Assembly: GCF_964204645.1 (NCBI RefSeq)
Contig: NC_134032.1
Span: forward strand, 10,720,275-10,784,274
From: Tubulanus polymorphus
Taxonomy: Eukaryota; Nemertea; Palaeonemertea; Tubulaniformes; Tubulanidae
Direction of reading: 5' to 3'
DNA length: 64,000 nt
This document shows, one piece after another, positions 33,601 through 43,849 of the stretch (within the stretch, counting starts at the first letter, position 1; each line of letters opens with the position of its first letter). A program made the translations under genes and the position numbers. The notes beneath the pieces are model-generated. The model saw nothing but the letters and a program-made list of their open reading frames with translations, was not told the origin of the DNA and did no database searches.

Positions 33601-36600
33601 ATGTCTGGAAAGATGAATTAAAACAGCTTTCGAGAATTTATCGCTGATCTTACAATGACCAGGGGCTGTATGCAAAACATTTTCCAAATTTCCTCAACTT
33701 ACCCAAGTGAATTTTCGCCCATAAGAAGTTAGGTAAATCCTCAGCTCAGGGGTTCTTTTAATATCCCTTTTTATCGTAAGTATCAATCAATAGCACTTTT
33801 TAAAGTTAGGGACGCATTTTTTTCAAGGGAATACATGAAATTTGAGGGATCTTTTATGCCGAGTTGTTTTCTGCATAAGGCTCCAGGCCGCCTAACTATC
33901 TTACACAGAAGCCCCTTGTAGCTGTCTTCTAAGGTGAACCAAGAACCTGATGGGGTGAGAGGGTTCACCAAAAACCTATCGTGTCAGTTCTATACTCCCT
34001 GCTCTCCTACCACAGCTGTGAGTGGGTTCACCAAGAACTCATGCGTCTGTTCAAGTCAACGCACTCTCACCAAAGCTGTGAGGAGTTCACCAAGTGTTTT
34101 AGACACACTGCCATCGCGACGAGAAGGGTTCACTGAGAACTGGTCACCGAGTGTTGTAGTGTTGTCACACTCCCACTGCGACTTCCAAGAAGGGTTCACT
34201 CAGAACCAATAATCGAGTCTACAACCTTCCACAATGGAACGAACAGAACGAACTGTTTACACATCCGAAACCTATTTCAGACTCGAACTTCTGCCGAAGT
34301 TCTATTTACTCACCGAGATGACTGAGATTTAATACAGCGCCCATAGCGTTACGTTTCACTCGCGGTTCACTGGATTTCACTAGATTCAACAACGGCATCA
34401 CGGCTCCCGACATCGCGATCTCTTCTTTATAAATATCTAACGAGAAAAGAAGTTCGTTTATCGGGCGGAGTGAAATTTTTACGAATACATTTTCATCAAA
34501 GATCTAAGGGTTAAATTCGACAACCACGTTTCAGTTTTACGAAAAAACGAAAACTTAATCGATGCCTTAGCCAATTAGACTCCTCTCATTTACAGTGAGT
34601 GAACTCATTTATCAATTAATTTCTTAACTCAAAAGTTGGTAACTGGGTGCAGGGACCTCTGGACTACTTTCTCAAAGTAGCGTGTTTACCTTTGGTAGCT
34701 AGCGTGGTAAGACAGGCGCACGTATGACACTGAATCTCGACATCAGCCGACGACAACAGATTCACCAACGGTTCAAGAGCTCCACATGCGACAACTACCA
34801 CTTTATTACGCTCTACAAAAAAGAAACAATGCAACTTACATATTACTCATAGTCTTGGGGTTGATTTTGATCTCGAAATAGCGAATTGCGCCTCTAACCT
34901 ATTTGATTGATTTCCATTTGATTTATGTCCCTGCTTGCCGGGAATAAAGCGCGGTGTTTTGGGGCTGGTTTTAACCGCACGGCTAGTCGCTCAGTTGAGG
35001 CTTAGATTCAAGACCAGTATCAGACCGCAGGGGCGGATCCAGGGGGACTCTTGAGACTTGACAAGTCCATCAATTTTTTGTCCTTATCATTTTGTCTTCT
35101 ATATATAACTGGTGCATTTCACGTCGGGAATACACCTACGTAATATTACCTTTTACGCACAACAGTGACAAGCGCTTCAAAATTGGCCCCCGAGTTGGGA
35201 AGAGTACTATTGCCTTTTTAAAGATCGAAGTGCCCTTTTGGGACCTGATCTTCAAAATTGGCCTCTGGATCCGCCCCTGGACAGGCTAATAATTCTATAG
35301 CCAATAAGACCAGCCCTGAGAAATATCACGGTGATTGCCAAACTGTACTCAAGCGCTGATTTCATACGTCGATCTACAAATTTTTACGTTTTCAATTCGT
35401 CCATGCAACTGGCCCTGAGATTTTTTTCGGAAAGGGATCGAAGTTCTTTTAGCATACAGTAGGGATGTTTTGAGGGGAAGTTTGGCCTGTCAGCTCACCT
35501 GGGCCATTAAGAGTGAAGTTACAAACGGTCAACGACGCGGCTCGCAGAACTTGTAAGTCTTTACACTGCAATAACGCAATCAACGGCTCCATCATATCTT
35601 CAGTAAGAGGTGTACGCACTGAAATACAGAACATTACAGAGTAATTTTATTTTGCTGTCTTAAGCTTCCTAAATCACAGTTAAGACTTCGATTAAAACTA
35701 GGCTAAACTCATTTCAGTTTGATAATTGATCCAAAAAATTTATCTCAATTGGTAGGAAAGCTTCTTAGTTCTCAGGACTTAGGTTTGGAGGAATATACAA
35801 TCCTAGAACCCAGTTTCGTGTTAGAAATTGCTCGGCCGGGCCGTGCAAGAGCACCCTTGTACCAAGGGCTCGATTTTAACTGTATCACATGCAACCCACT
35901 AAAATTTATAGGTTACCATTATTTCGAAAAAAAATCAAAAAGGTACCATATGTTGTCGTTGTAAAAAATCTTTTCGAAATCAGCATCATGAAATTCAGGT
36001 TAAAATGTGGGTAGATGCTATCTATCATGAAAACACAATAAGATGAAACGTGTTTTTGAAATGTTGTTTGCCTACATTACTGCGTATTATTATTTCTGAT
36101 CATTCTACCTGGTTAGTTCCCCGGGCTTACACCCTATCCAAATTAACAGTGGCCTTATAATTCTACCTCTATTCGCACAATCAAGTTCTCCGGATGACGA
36201 TCCCAAATTTCAACCATAATTCTATCATTATTCAAAATCTATCTAAGTCGAGCCAAGTCTGTCAATCACGAACGATGAAACCAGGAGGTTGACAGCACTC
36301 AAATTTTTATCATGAGCTCATTTTAGAAATCATTCCCAAATAGAAACCACAATTTTTCAGCAATCAAGCGCACGGATCAGATTCTGATTGCCGAACTCAT
36401 TTTGTATATTTTTTTTCATACCTTTACAAGTGACTTCTTTCAAAACTTCAATCACAGATTTTTTACATTTTTTTCCAGATAATTTTTTCATAATTTTTCG
36501 TGTCAAGGTACATACAATAGATGGCTACCGATCACAATATGGATTGAAAACTTTAAAACAGTGTGTGCATAAATTCTATGCACCATAAGAAGGGAATTTA

Positions 36601-38268
36601 ACCATTTCGACGGTCACTTGACTTAAATTTTTCATAGATTTTTCGCACTTTTCTCCCACAATTTCTTAAAACAGACATACATTTTTCACAAGTTTTCACT
36701 AAGCTATGACCCATGCAGATAAAATTGTTTAACAGAGTGTAACGTCTGAACTACAAGTAACAGTGTAACCCTAGTGGGTCTTAAGAGTCGGCCAGGGCCT
36801 TTTTAGGCGGGGCAAGGGCATTTGGTTGTTATGACTCACAACCCGCAAGTTAGCCGAGCTTAGTCCATGTATACGTCTCGACAGCCATGGCCAGAGGAGG
36901 TTTCGAACCACGGACCTCTCGGTTCCCAGTCTTCGACTTAACCAACTGAGCTAACCGCGCAGGAATAACGACGACCTACTCGTCGATTGATACGTACTCT
37001 TAGCGCTGATCTCCGCGAAACAAAGCGACGCCGAACGTTGCAATTCCACGTTGTCGGAATACGTCAGAATGCACAGAGCGTGCAGACGTTCGTCGTTAAT
37101 ACTCGGCTGACCGCTACGATCTGAAAAACGAGACAAAAGTTCAATTTCCCATTTTCCAAAGGCATCTTCCGAGGCAAAACTCGAACTAGCGCATCTTCTC
37201 GGAGGATATGGATGCGGTATTATTCATGACCTTCATAAATATGTGCTGTTGGAAAAAATTATTCGACAAATATCGTCCGACCGCTGAGCGCCACTCGTCG
37301 CAATAATTAAGTCTCAAGAAGTTTAAGGTCTCTTTTTCTCCTCAACCCGCTGAGCGCCACTCCTTACACAGGGTCCCTACAGACTTACCCTACATTTCTC
37401 CTGGATAAGAGACAATTTCAAGAAAATGTTTCCATCACTTTCATATCCCAATTACTGTAGACTCATCCTAAATCGGTACTGTTTATCTCAGTAAACCGGT
37501 AATTCGGTCATTTTTATCCTTTACACAAACCAACCTCGGTTTCTAATTCGGGAACCGTCTAATTGGGTAACAAAAAGATCCTGGTTCCAACTGGTTTAGG
37601 CGTTGTCTACCATAAAACTACAAACATTTCTATTCACGATTCTCTAAATCGAAGTTTTAAATGAGTTTTGGGCATTTTCCTCAAATAAGAGGAGTTTTGG
37701 GCAATTTTCTTAGATTAAAGGAGTTTCCAAAAGAAAGTTTTAAAAAAGCATTTTCAGTTAAGAAGGAGTTTTTAAGGAATCTAGGAGTGGCAGGGTTTCC
37801 TTACAGGGCATTATCAACAGGCTCAAGGTCTCTTTCTTCCAACAAGGGAAGAGGCCAGAAAGGAACCTTCCACCAAGAAACTCGGCGGAGCACCTAGAAT
37901 CAAACCGATGGAACCCAAGATTGACGAGAGCCAAAAACGTGAATTTCTTTTCCATGAAAAAACTCACCTGAATCTAAATATTTCAACAAACTGTTGACGG
38001 CTTCGCGTTCCGTGTCCGACAACGAAATCTCGTCCAATTCGTGGTTAAAGCGGCCGTTCGTAGAGGGCGCCGGCACGCAGCCGCACGTCACCACGCACAA
38101 ACAATACCCGAGCAACTTGCGCAGAAACGTCAGAACCTCGTCCAGCAAACGCGGTTTCTCGTCGTCCGTCCGACCGGCGGCGAGCGAGTGCTCGTGGCAC
38201 GGTCTGGCGTTGATGATGACAGCCCGAGGCGTCGCGTCCAAAGCGTAGTAGTTACCAGTGTCCGTCAT
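27668..38268 (-). CDS. VAC8-like armadillo-repeat protein, 13 exons, 609 aa
   Basis: Exons (minus): 37968-38268, 36998-37120, 35499-35618, 34690-34812, 34314-34436, 31312-31520, 30792-30837, 30547-30680, 29217-29342, 28991-29120, 28571-28705, 28299-28424, 27668-27801. Phases agree and the sum is 1830 nt. The protein follows yeast Vac8 (578 aa) repeat by repeat, with recognisable segments such as SDTEREAVNSLLKYLDS, YSDNVELQRSASLCFAEI, DIQYYCTAAISNLAVD and THIALWTLLHLM. In yeast Vac8 is a vacuole-membrane ARM scaffold for inheritance and autophagy; a membrane-scaffold role here is inference. It lacks the Vac8 N-terminal Gly2 myristoylation site but has a Cys cluster (YCLCVVTCGC, about residues 54-63) suited to palmitoylation. 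Several ARM repeats correspond to single 120-126-nt phase-1 exons. A 5' UTR acceptor lies about 35 bp before the ATG. Confidence 0.93.
28025..28250. mobile_element. MITE of the 'gcggatcc' family (VAC8 intron 12)
   Basis: It starts near 'aggcggatccgctggg' and shares the interior 'tcaaaattggcct' and 'acaagtccatcaa' with 35031-35282. The right end is degraded. Confidence 0.45.
28717..28920. repeat. ~24-bp tandem repeat (intron 10)
   Basis: About eight variants of 'aaagaaagggaacttcatct' in a row. Confidence 0.8.
30030..30270. repeat. Dispersed repeat (intron 8)
   Basis: Partner of 14525-14720. It sits directly next to the tetranucleotide microsatellite. Confidence 0.4.
30300..30470. repeat. GGGA/GGCA tetranucleotide microsatellite (intron 8)
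   Basis: Alternating runs of gggagg and ggcagg about 170 bp long. The Gly/Arg/Glu-rich ORFs here are artefacts. Confidence 0.95.
30905..31275. repeat. Dispersed ~380-bp repeat (intron 6)
   Basis: Partner of 12640-13020, with shared blocks around 'gattttccata' and 'ttccatagcttttc'. It ends about 35 bp before the donor of exon 6. Confidence 0.5.
31900..32215. repeat. T-rich 'tttttcac' repeat (intron 5)
   Basis: Many copies of 'tttttcac/tttttcg', related in texture and in blocks to 36395-36705. The same interval has nothing coding. Confidence 0.4.
32220..33180. other. Part of VAC8-like intron 5, nothing recognised
   Basis: No ORF or repeat unit was recognised in this interval of the 2.8-kb intron. 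Confidence 0.4.
33193..33322. mobile_element. Palindromic MITE relative (intron 5)
   Basis: Left 'gggcccagttgcagatggga', right 'ccacagctatgcgactgcca'. The interior has 'gagactggtctt' and 'ggctatagaac' as in the other copies. Confidence 0.55.
33950..34205. repeat. Degenerate tandem repeat, ~65-bp unit (intron 5)
   Basis: Variants of 'gggttcaccaagaac' occur at about 33960, 34024, 34085, 34127 and 34191, each followed by a ctc/cac-rich segment. Confidence 0.65.
34965..35420. mobile_element. Nested MITEs (intron 3)
   Basis: An outer ggccagttgca-type element (left about 34980 'ctagtcgctcagttgaggct', right about 35400 'gtccatgcaactggccctga') is split by an inner element at 35031-35282. The inner element's inverted ends are 'aggggcggatccag' and 'ctggatccgcccct'. 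Confidence 0.6.
36395..36705. repeat. T-rich 'tttttcat' repeat (intron 2)
   Basis: Partner of 31900-32215. No TIRs. Confidence 0.4.
36889..36961 (-). tRNA. tRNA-like sequence (probable pseudogene or SINE head)
   Basis: The minus strand has an A box (ggttagctcagttggttaag) and a B box (ggttcgaaacc) at tRNA spacing. The acceptor and T stems pair poorly and no T33-type anticodon loop is seen, so this is probably a decayed tRNA or SINE head. It lies 37 bp downstream of exon 2 of the VAC8-like gene on the same strand. Confidence 0.45.
37440..37810. repeat. Dispersed repeat (intron 1)
   Basis: Partner of 13700-14010 with shared 'aaatcggtactgtttatctc'. Extra internal copies of 'aaggagttt' are present. 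Confidence 0.6.
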
Positions 38269-38379
38269 CGTCGACTCACTCAAACATACAATCCGTTTTC
38301 TACAAAATAGAAAAAAAAATCCATAATTATGAAGAAAAATCCGTAGGCGACAAACAGTTCTCGGGCTCAAACTCCAAAA

Positions 38380-39340
38380 TTACCAAGCGTTAGTTCCAAT
38401 TGCATTTTGGATATGTCGTAGGGCCAATAGCTAAATAAAAAATTTGTGTCAAGACAACCTTCCTAAAACCTTCAAAGTTCCTCAGTTATTTCATCATATC
38501 ATATCATTATTTACCATCGAAGAAGGCCACAGGCCTATATACGGACAGCCTCTTAGTTTTTGTATCTAAAAACTAAACTTCTATATCTATCTTTTATATC
38601 GTTTTTAAGTCTTTTGTGAAGAAGCTACTTGAGGTTTTAAGGTCACGTCACTGAAAAACAATCATTCTGCTTCAGATCAAGCATCAGCAAGATCGACCCA
38701 CCTATCAACGAACTGAAAGGCAGACAGACAGACTGGGAGAGAAGCTCGAGAACCAACTATTTTCGTACACGTGACCTGGCTACCTTATCTACTTCAGTAC
38801 GGTGGGCGGAACTGAATTGAAACGAATTTCAGGGGACCAGAAAATCTATTCGTTGTAACTGATGGTTCACCGTTATATCCCGTATGAAATTCTAGCTACG
38901 TAATAGGCCTAACTGTTAAATCTGAGTTCGTTATACATCGACAAGTTCCACTAAGTAGTTTTGCCCTTAATTCGACATCTGAATCACAGTAGTTCAACCG
39001 AAAATGAACTAGAAACTAATCTCGTTTTCGTCATGTTCATTAAAAATATTTCTACGAGTAGTCGCGCTCTTAAAAGAAAATCTCTCAAAAATAAGTGCGG
39101 CAGTCAAGTCTGGTATTGGTAATTGCACCAAAAAATAAAACCAGATTTCCTTTCTTCGTTCATTGCCCAGAATAAATTGAATAATATATTTGTAATAGTA
39201 ATAGTGTATATTTGGAAAGCCTACTGTGCCCAATTAAATAATGCGTATTCTGGTCTGCTTTTTCCATGGAAAACTATATTCGCTCTACTTGGAAAGTCAA
39301 ATCCAACTGAGCTTGTGTTTATAATAAAGAGCATGTAATA
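38380..39340. other. Intergenic upstream of the VAC8-like gene, nothing recognised
   Basis: No TATA box was identified. Short ORFs only. The 5' UTR exon and promoter of the VAC8-like gene should lie here because an acceptor precedes the ATG. Confidence 0.4.
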
Positions 39341-40250
39341 TTACTCAGTAATGTAGATTGGTCAAGAGTTGTACGGTATTGTCAAATACTTAGTGAGATT
39401 TTGTGGAATAAAGCAGTCTTTCAAATTTTTACTCAATTAAGATTGACTGTCTCTAACACGATTAAGTAGAGATTGGTCAAGAGTCATCGTCAAATACTGA
39501 GTAAGACTTGGATTTCCTACTTAGTGACTGCCTCTTACTCGATAGAGTAGAGATTTGCCAAGAGATATTGTCAAATACTGAGTAAAAATTTTTGAAATTA
39601 AGCGGCTCTTCCAAGGGCGGATCTAGACGGGAGCACATGCTCCTGTCGCAAATTCTGAGTGCCCTTTTTGAAAAAAGTGCAAAAAAATTTTTAATTCTAT
39701 AAAGTTCATTATCACATTGTTTCCATATTAATAAATTCCCATCTCTTAAAGAATTGTTGCAGAATGTCATTTTTGTGTCTCAGGTGCCTGGAAATTGCAT
39801 TAAAATGGATTGAAATTCAAAAATTTTCTGGGGGATGCCCAGACCCCAGCGAACGCTTCGCACCCGGCGCTCGCCTGTCATGGATAGTGCCTTTTCTTAT
39901 GAATTGCCATTTTTTAATTCTGTGCTCCTGTCATTGTCTGCCTCTAGATCCGCCCCTATCTTCAATTCTTTACTCGGTAAAGTTGAAAATGTTCTTCCTG
40001 ATTTGGTTTTCCAACTTAGTCGGTGTGACTGCCTCTTACTCAATAGAGTAGAGATTTGCCAAGAGTTATTGTCAAATACCGAGTAAGAGTTTGTGAACTA
40101 AAGTAGCTCTTTACTTCTTACTCGGTAAAGTTTAAACTGGTAAAATCTTCTCACGGAGTTGGTAGCCCTTCTCAGTATGAGTTAGAGAGATAAAGTAGCT
40201 CTTACTCTTTAATTGTTCAGGCACCGGGAGTTGGTTTCAAATACCGAGTA
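39340..40250. repeat. Degenerate ~70-bp repeats, interrupted by a MITE
   Basis: Variants of 'agagattggtcaagagttattgtcaaatac' (shortened: 'ttgtcaaatac') and 'gcctcttactc' recur at about 39370, 39475, 39545, 40030 and 40230. A gcggatcc-family element at about 39610-39958 (ends 'agggcggatctag' and 'ctagatccgcccct') sits inside the array. Confidence 0.6.
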
Positions 40251-40549
40251 ACCAGTTATATTAGTTCAATCAAACAATGTATACCAACGATTTCGATTCA
40301 ATTGTTAATTCGTTTAGCGTGTGAACAGCTGCGCGGGTCCGCGTCTGGAGCAGATGATGTTTTTACAAGCAGACAACATCAATATTGTCATCGACCAATC
40401 GGATTTATTACTACTGTTAAATACGCGTATAGAAAAGGCCCAGAGCTCATAAGGATCGCACGATCCGTAATCGAAAGAAGCCATGAAAAAAAATTCTTAA
40501 TCACACAGTGGTAAGCCAAGAACTAGATAAAATTGCACAGTCTTAGACT

Positions 40550-41000
40550 ACCAGGTGCAAAATCAGTCTAAGAACGAGTTGGTTATGCACTGTAGCCGAT
40601 CTAATAACTTAAGACCAGTCTATAAGTTCATTTTAGTTCTATCGCCAATCTAAACAACTTGGGCCTTGCGACCAGTCTCAGCCCATTTTGATTCTATAGC
40701 CAATCTTGACTAATCTAAGCTCATTTTGGTTCTATAACCGATCAAAATACTTGGAACCAGTCTAAGCCCATTTTTGATTCTATAACCAATCTAGACTAAT
40801 CTCAGCTCATTTTGGTTCTATAACCAATCAAACAACTTGGAACCAATCTAAGCTCAATCTGGTTCTATAGCTAATCTAGACCAGTCTAAGCTCATTTTGG
40901 TTCTATAGCCAATCTAGAGCAGTCCGAGCTCACTTTGGTTGTAGGCCTATATCCAACCATCTAAGACCATTCAAAGCTATTTTGGACCTATAACCAATCT
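40550..41000. repeat. ~40-bp minisatellite derived from MITE interior
   Basis: Tandem variants of 'ttctatagccaatctag' plus 'agtctaagctcatttt'. The unit matches the interior of the ggccagttgca MITEs ('cttaagaccagtct', 'ttctatagc'), so the array probably grew from such an element. Confidence 0.65.
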
Positions 41001-41009
41001 ACAACTGAA

Positions 41010-43640
41010 GACCAGCATTTTGGCCTCTCACAACTTAGGTGGATGCCAGATTTGGTACCAGGGAGACTTTCAAGCACACTTTGATTGAATGATGACTTCG
41101 AGATAAGAGCAGGCTAAGGACAAGACTAGGCTAAGTTCCATGATATCTATCATCCTATTAAGCAAATTCAACTAGGCCTAATTAAGACTGATCTAATAAT
41201 CTAAGCCAATTCTAACATAAACCTGAGACAGCTATTTTAATAAGCCAGCCCTCCAGGGTTTCTCCAGTAAGGTGTCGAGATGCTAAAATACGCAATCTAG
41301 ACATAATAAAACGGCATAACCGACAAAACCATATCAATCGAAAAATATATGTAGGCCCCTTGTGTGTATGTATAATGGAAATTATTAACTATGTCGATCA
41401 AGAAAATTAGAACACGTTATTGAAAATGGCATCGACTTTTTAGATAAATCAAACTGACAAGTGAGACCAGTTATAAACAAAGAACCAATGCTTGATCCAC
41501 TTGAAAGGCGCGTAAAAATAGGTGACACTATGTTTTTTGTTCTAATATAAGGTCTTTATTATTTAGCTGATGAACTGGCAAACACAAGATCTTAGGATGT
41601 TGTCAATTTTTTTTTCAAGGCAAATTAGTTAGATCAGACAGAAAGATTAAAGATACAATTTTCTACACAATTTTGCCTGCATATTAAAGAAACAGCCCCT
41701 TCCTTATTTTTTTTCCGAGGCAACATTGTGGCCTTTTTTACGTTGATGAGCCTATAAATAATCTGAGTTACAGGCCTACATAAAAAATTGACGATCTCAC
41801 AGAAGTCTTCTTAGACCTGCTGTATTTACCCCTTATTTTGATATCAATCTATTAGCGATAAAATCTTGTTTGATCAGAAATATCAGAAGATTGACCAATT
41901 TGGTTAGTACTAATAATCAATAAAATCTTATTTTGATGGGAATGGACATATCTTGAAAACCCTGTAACAAAATGAGCTGACATTTTCAGCATCTCCATAT
42001 TCCATCTAATACTCTATATTGAGAAAGTTTAGACCATACCCATAATTGTCAGAATTTTGGTCAATGGAACTCTATATTGGTTTAATAATTCAAAAGAAAA
42101 TAGCTAATTTCGGACAAAAATACCGGGTACATATTTTTGTCCAAAGGTACCCAAACATTTGTACATTATATCTCAAACTTAAACCAAAAGATTTCAGGAT
42201 ATAATTGATTTTAATAATCAGATTCTATTCTAATAGAACCATCAAATTTCATCAAATGAAATAAATTCTATCGGTGAAATATGCAATGAAAGCCATAATT
42301 AATGGCCACAATCATTTTATCGAATACCAGACTGCCAATTATCACGATTACATAAAAATCCCAATAATAATTTCAATTGATCGGGTATCGATTACGGAGA
42401 CAAAGCATTTTGCCAGCCTTGGCAAGCGAGTTTTCCCTAGATCCAGGTAGTGCTACGTACGTTCCTTGTTTGTTGAAAATGAAAATGTTTAAAATGTTCA
42501 TTTCCAATAAACCATATCAACAGCGAATATTTAGGCACGGTTTTTACTGCATATCGCGATATGGAATGCCCGCTTACCTTGAACTGGAGAGAGCTCGAGT
42601 GACAGCGATCCGAAATGCTTGAATACTGGATTGAATCTAGCTGCGATCAGAACCCGGGACTGCCAACTCGACGCGACCGCTAAACCACTACCGTACGATG
42701 GCGACGACTAGCGGTCATAATGATCACTAGCCGTCATTTGTCAGTAGGCTCGAATCCCATCGATGAAGAGGTTTTAGTTCTCCGGACTAGGTTCCTGTAC
42801 TATTGCGTCACTGTCACTATGGCTTCCTCATTTGAAACGCATTGAGATGCAACGCGTCCTAAATCCTGCAACTATTTTTTACGAATTCAAAACTTTCTGG
42901 TGGGATAATTTCTAAGAGCACAGTAGAGTACCCAGGCCCACAGGGGAGTTCCAGGAAGATTTAAAAAAAGCTTTTATTTCAAATGTCGGAGTCTTGGTAG
43001 CAAAACAGTGCTAAACGGTTTCATTTTGTGATATTGTTTGTGTTTTACTTCATCGAAAAGCTAACTGCTTGACCCTGGCTTGGGCCACGGACACGTTGAG
43101 CATGCGCATAAGCCAGGCCGAATAAGGGTTTTAGACAATTTTAAAACTTCAGCACATTCAAAATGCAATTTTCGGGAACTTGTGACGAGCAGGTGGAATT
43201 ACCTGCTCTATCGGAGTTATCGGAAAGTTATCAGAAAAGTAATCGGAGTTAGGCCTATCAGAAAAATTTAAAAAATATTGCCGCTATTTTTCAAAAGGGC
43301 ACGGGACTCGGAATTGCGACGGGGGCACGCGTGCTCCGTGTGCTCCCGGCTGTATCGCCATTGACCTGTAATTTGTTCACAGTAGAGTTATTCTTTCGAG
43401 TAGAATCGCGGCGAGACAAAAAATCAAAATGAGAAGGCCTTACATCAGAAATCACGTGAAAGACAACGGCGGTTATGAATACGAATTTTGAATTTCTAAC
43501 GGGTTTTCCATCGCATTTCACAAACCACTGCTCACGTAGCAAACTCGTGATTTTCTCTTTTTTTCTGAATGCGCGTGCGCAAATATTTCAGATTTAAAAA
43601 AACTAGAACAAAATGAAAAATTGTCTGCGTCTTTGGAAAA
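41010..43640. other. Intergenic, no gene supported
   Basis: AT-rich with short ORFs only; one tRNA-like sequence at 42630-42701. Nothing else was recognised. Confidence 0.45.
42630..42701 (-). tRNA. tRNA-like sequence (probable pseudogene)
   Basis: The minus strand reads 'ggtagtggtttagcggtcgc' (A box) and 'cccgggttctgatcgc' (B box) at about the right spacing. The stems are too imperfect for a functional assignment. Likely a SINE head or decayed tRNA. Confidence 0.4.
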
Positions 43641-43692
43641 ATACAATCGGGTAAAAATAGCAACCCGACCCGCGCGCACCGCCACCCCACGC

Positions 43693-43700
43693 TATAAAAG
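43693..43700 (+). promoter_or_regulatory. TATA box of the IL-17-like gene
   Basis: 'tataaaag' in a GC-rich context lies about 150 bp before the proposed first coding exon at 43850. A start about 30 bp downstream would give a 5' UTR of about 120 nt. Confidence 0.6.
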
Positions 43701-43849
43701 ATCCGCCAGAATTTCGAATGTCAAATTATTACTTTAACGGTAACACCGACCTCATCCCCGCTCGATAAACCTGCAGGACTGAATTTTGCGGCCTCAACCT
43801 CTCCGACCGATTTAGCTTCGCTAACATTATTAGTCGGCCGTCGTTAAAA

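Noticed and set aside
28717-34205. Possible CRISPR-like spaced repeats in the VAC8-like introns
   Set aside because: Units are contiguous or degenerate with no constant repeat and unique spacer pattern; this is animal DNA with minisatellites.
43291-43542. 83-codon minus ORF upstream of the IL-17-like gene
   Set aside because: No signal, domain or splice partner recognised.
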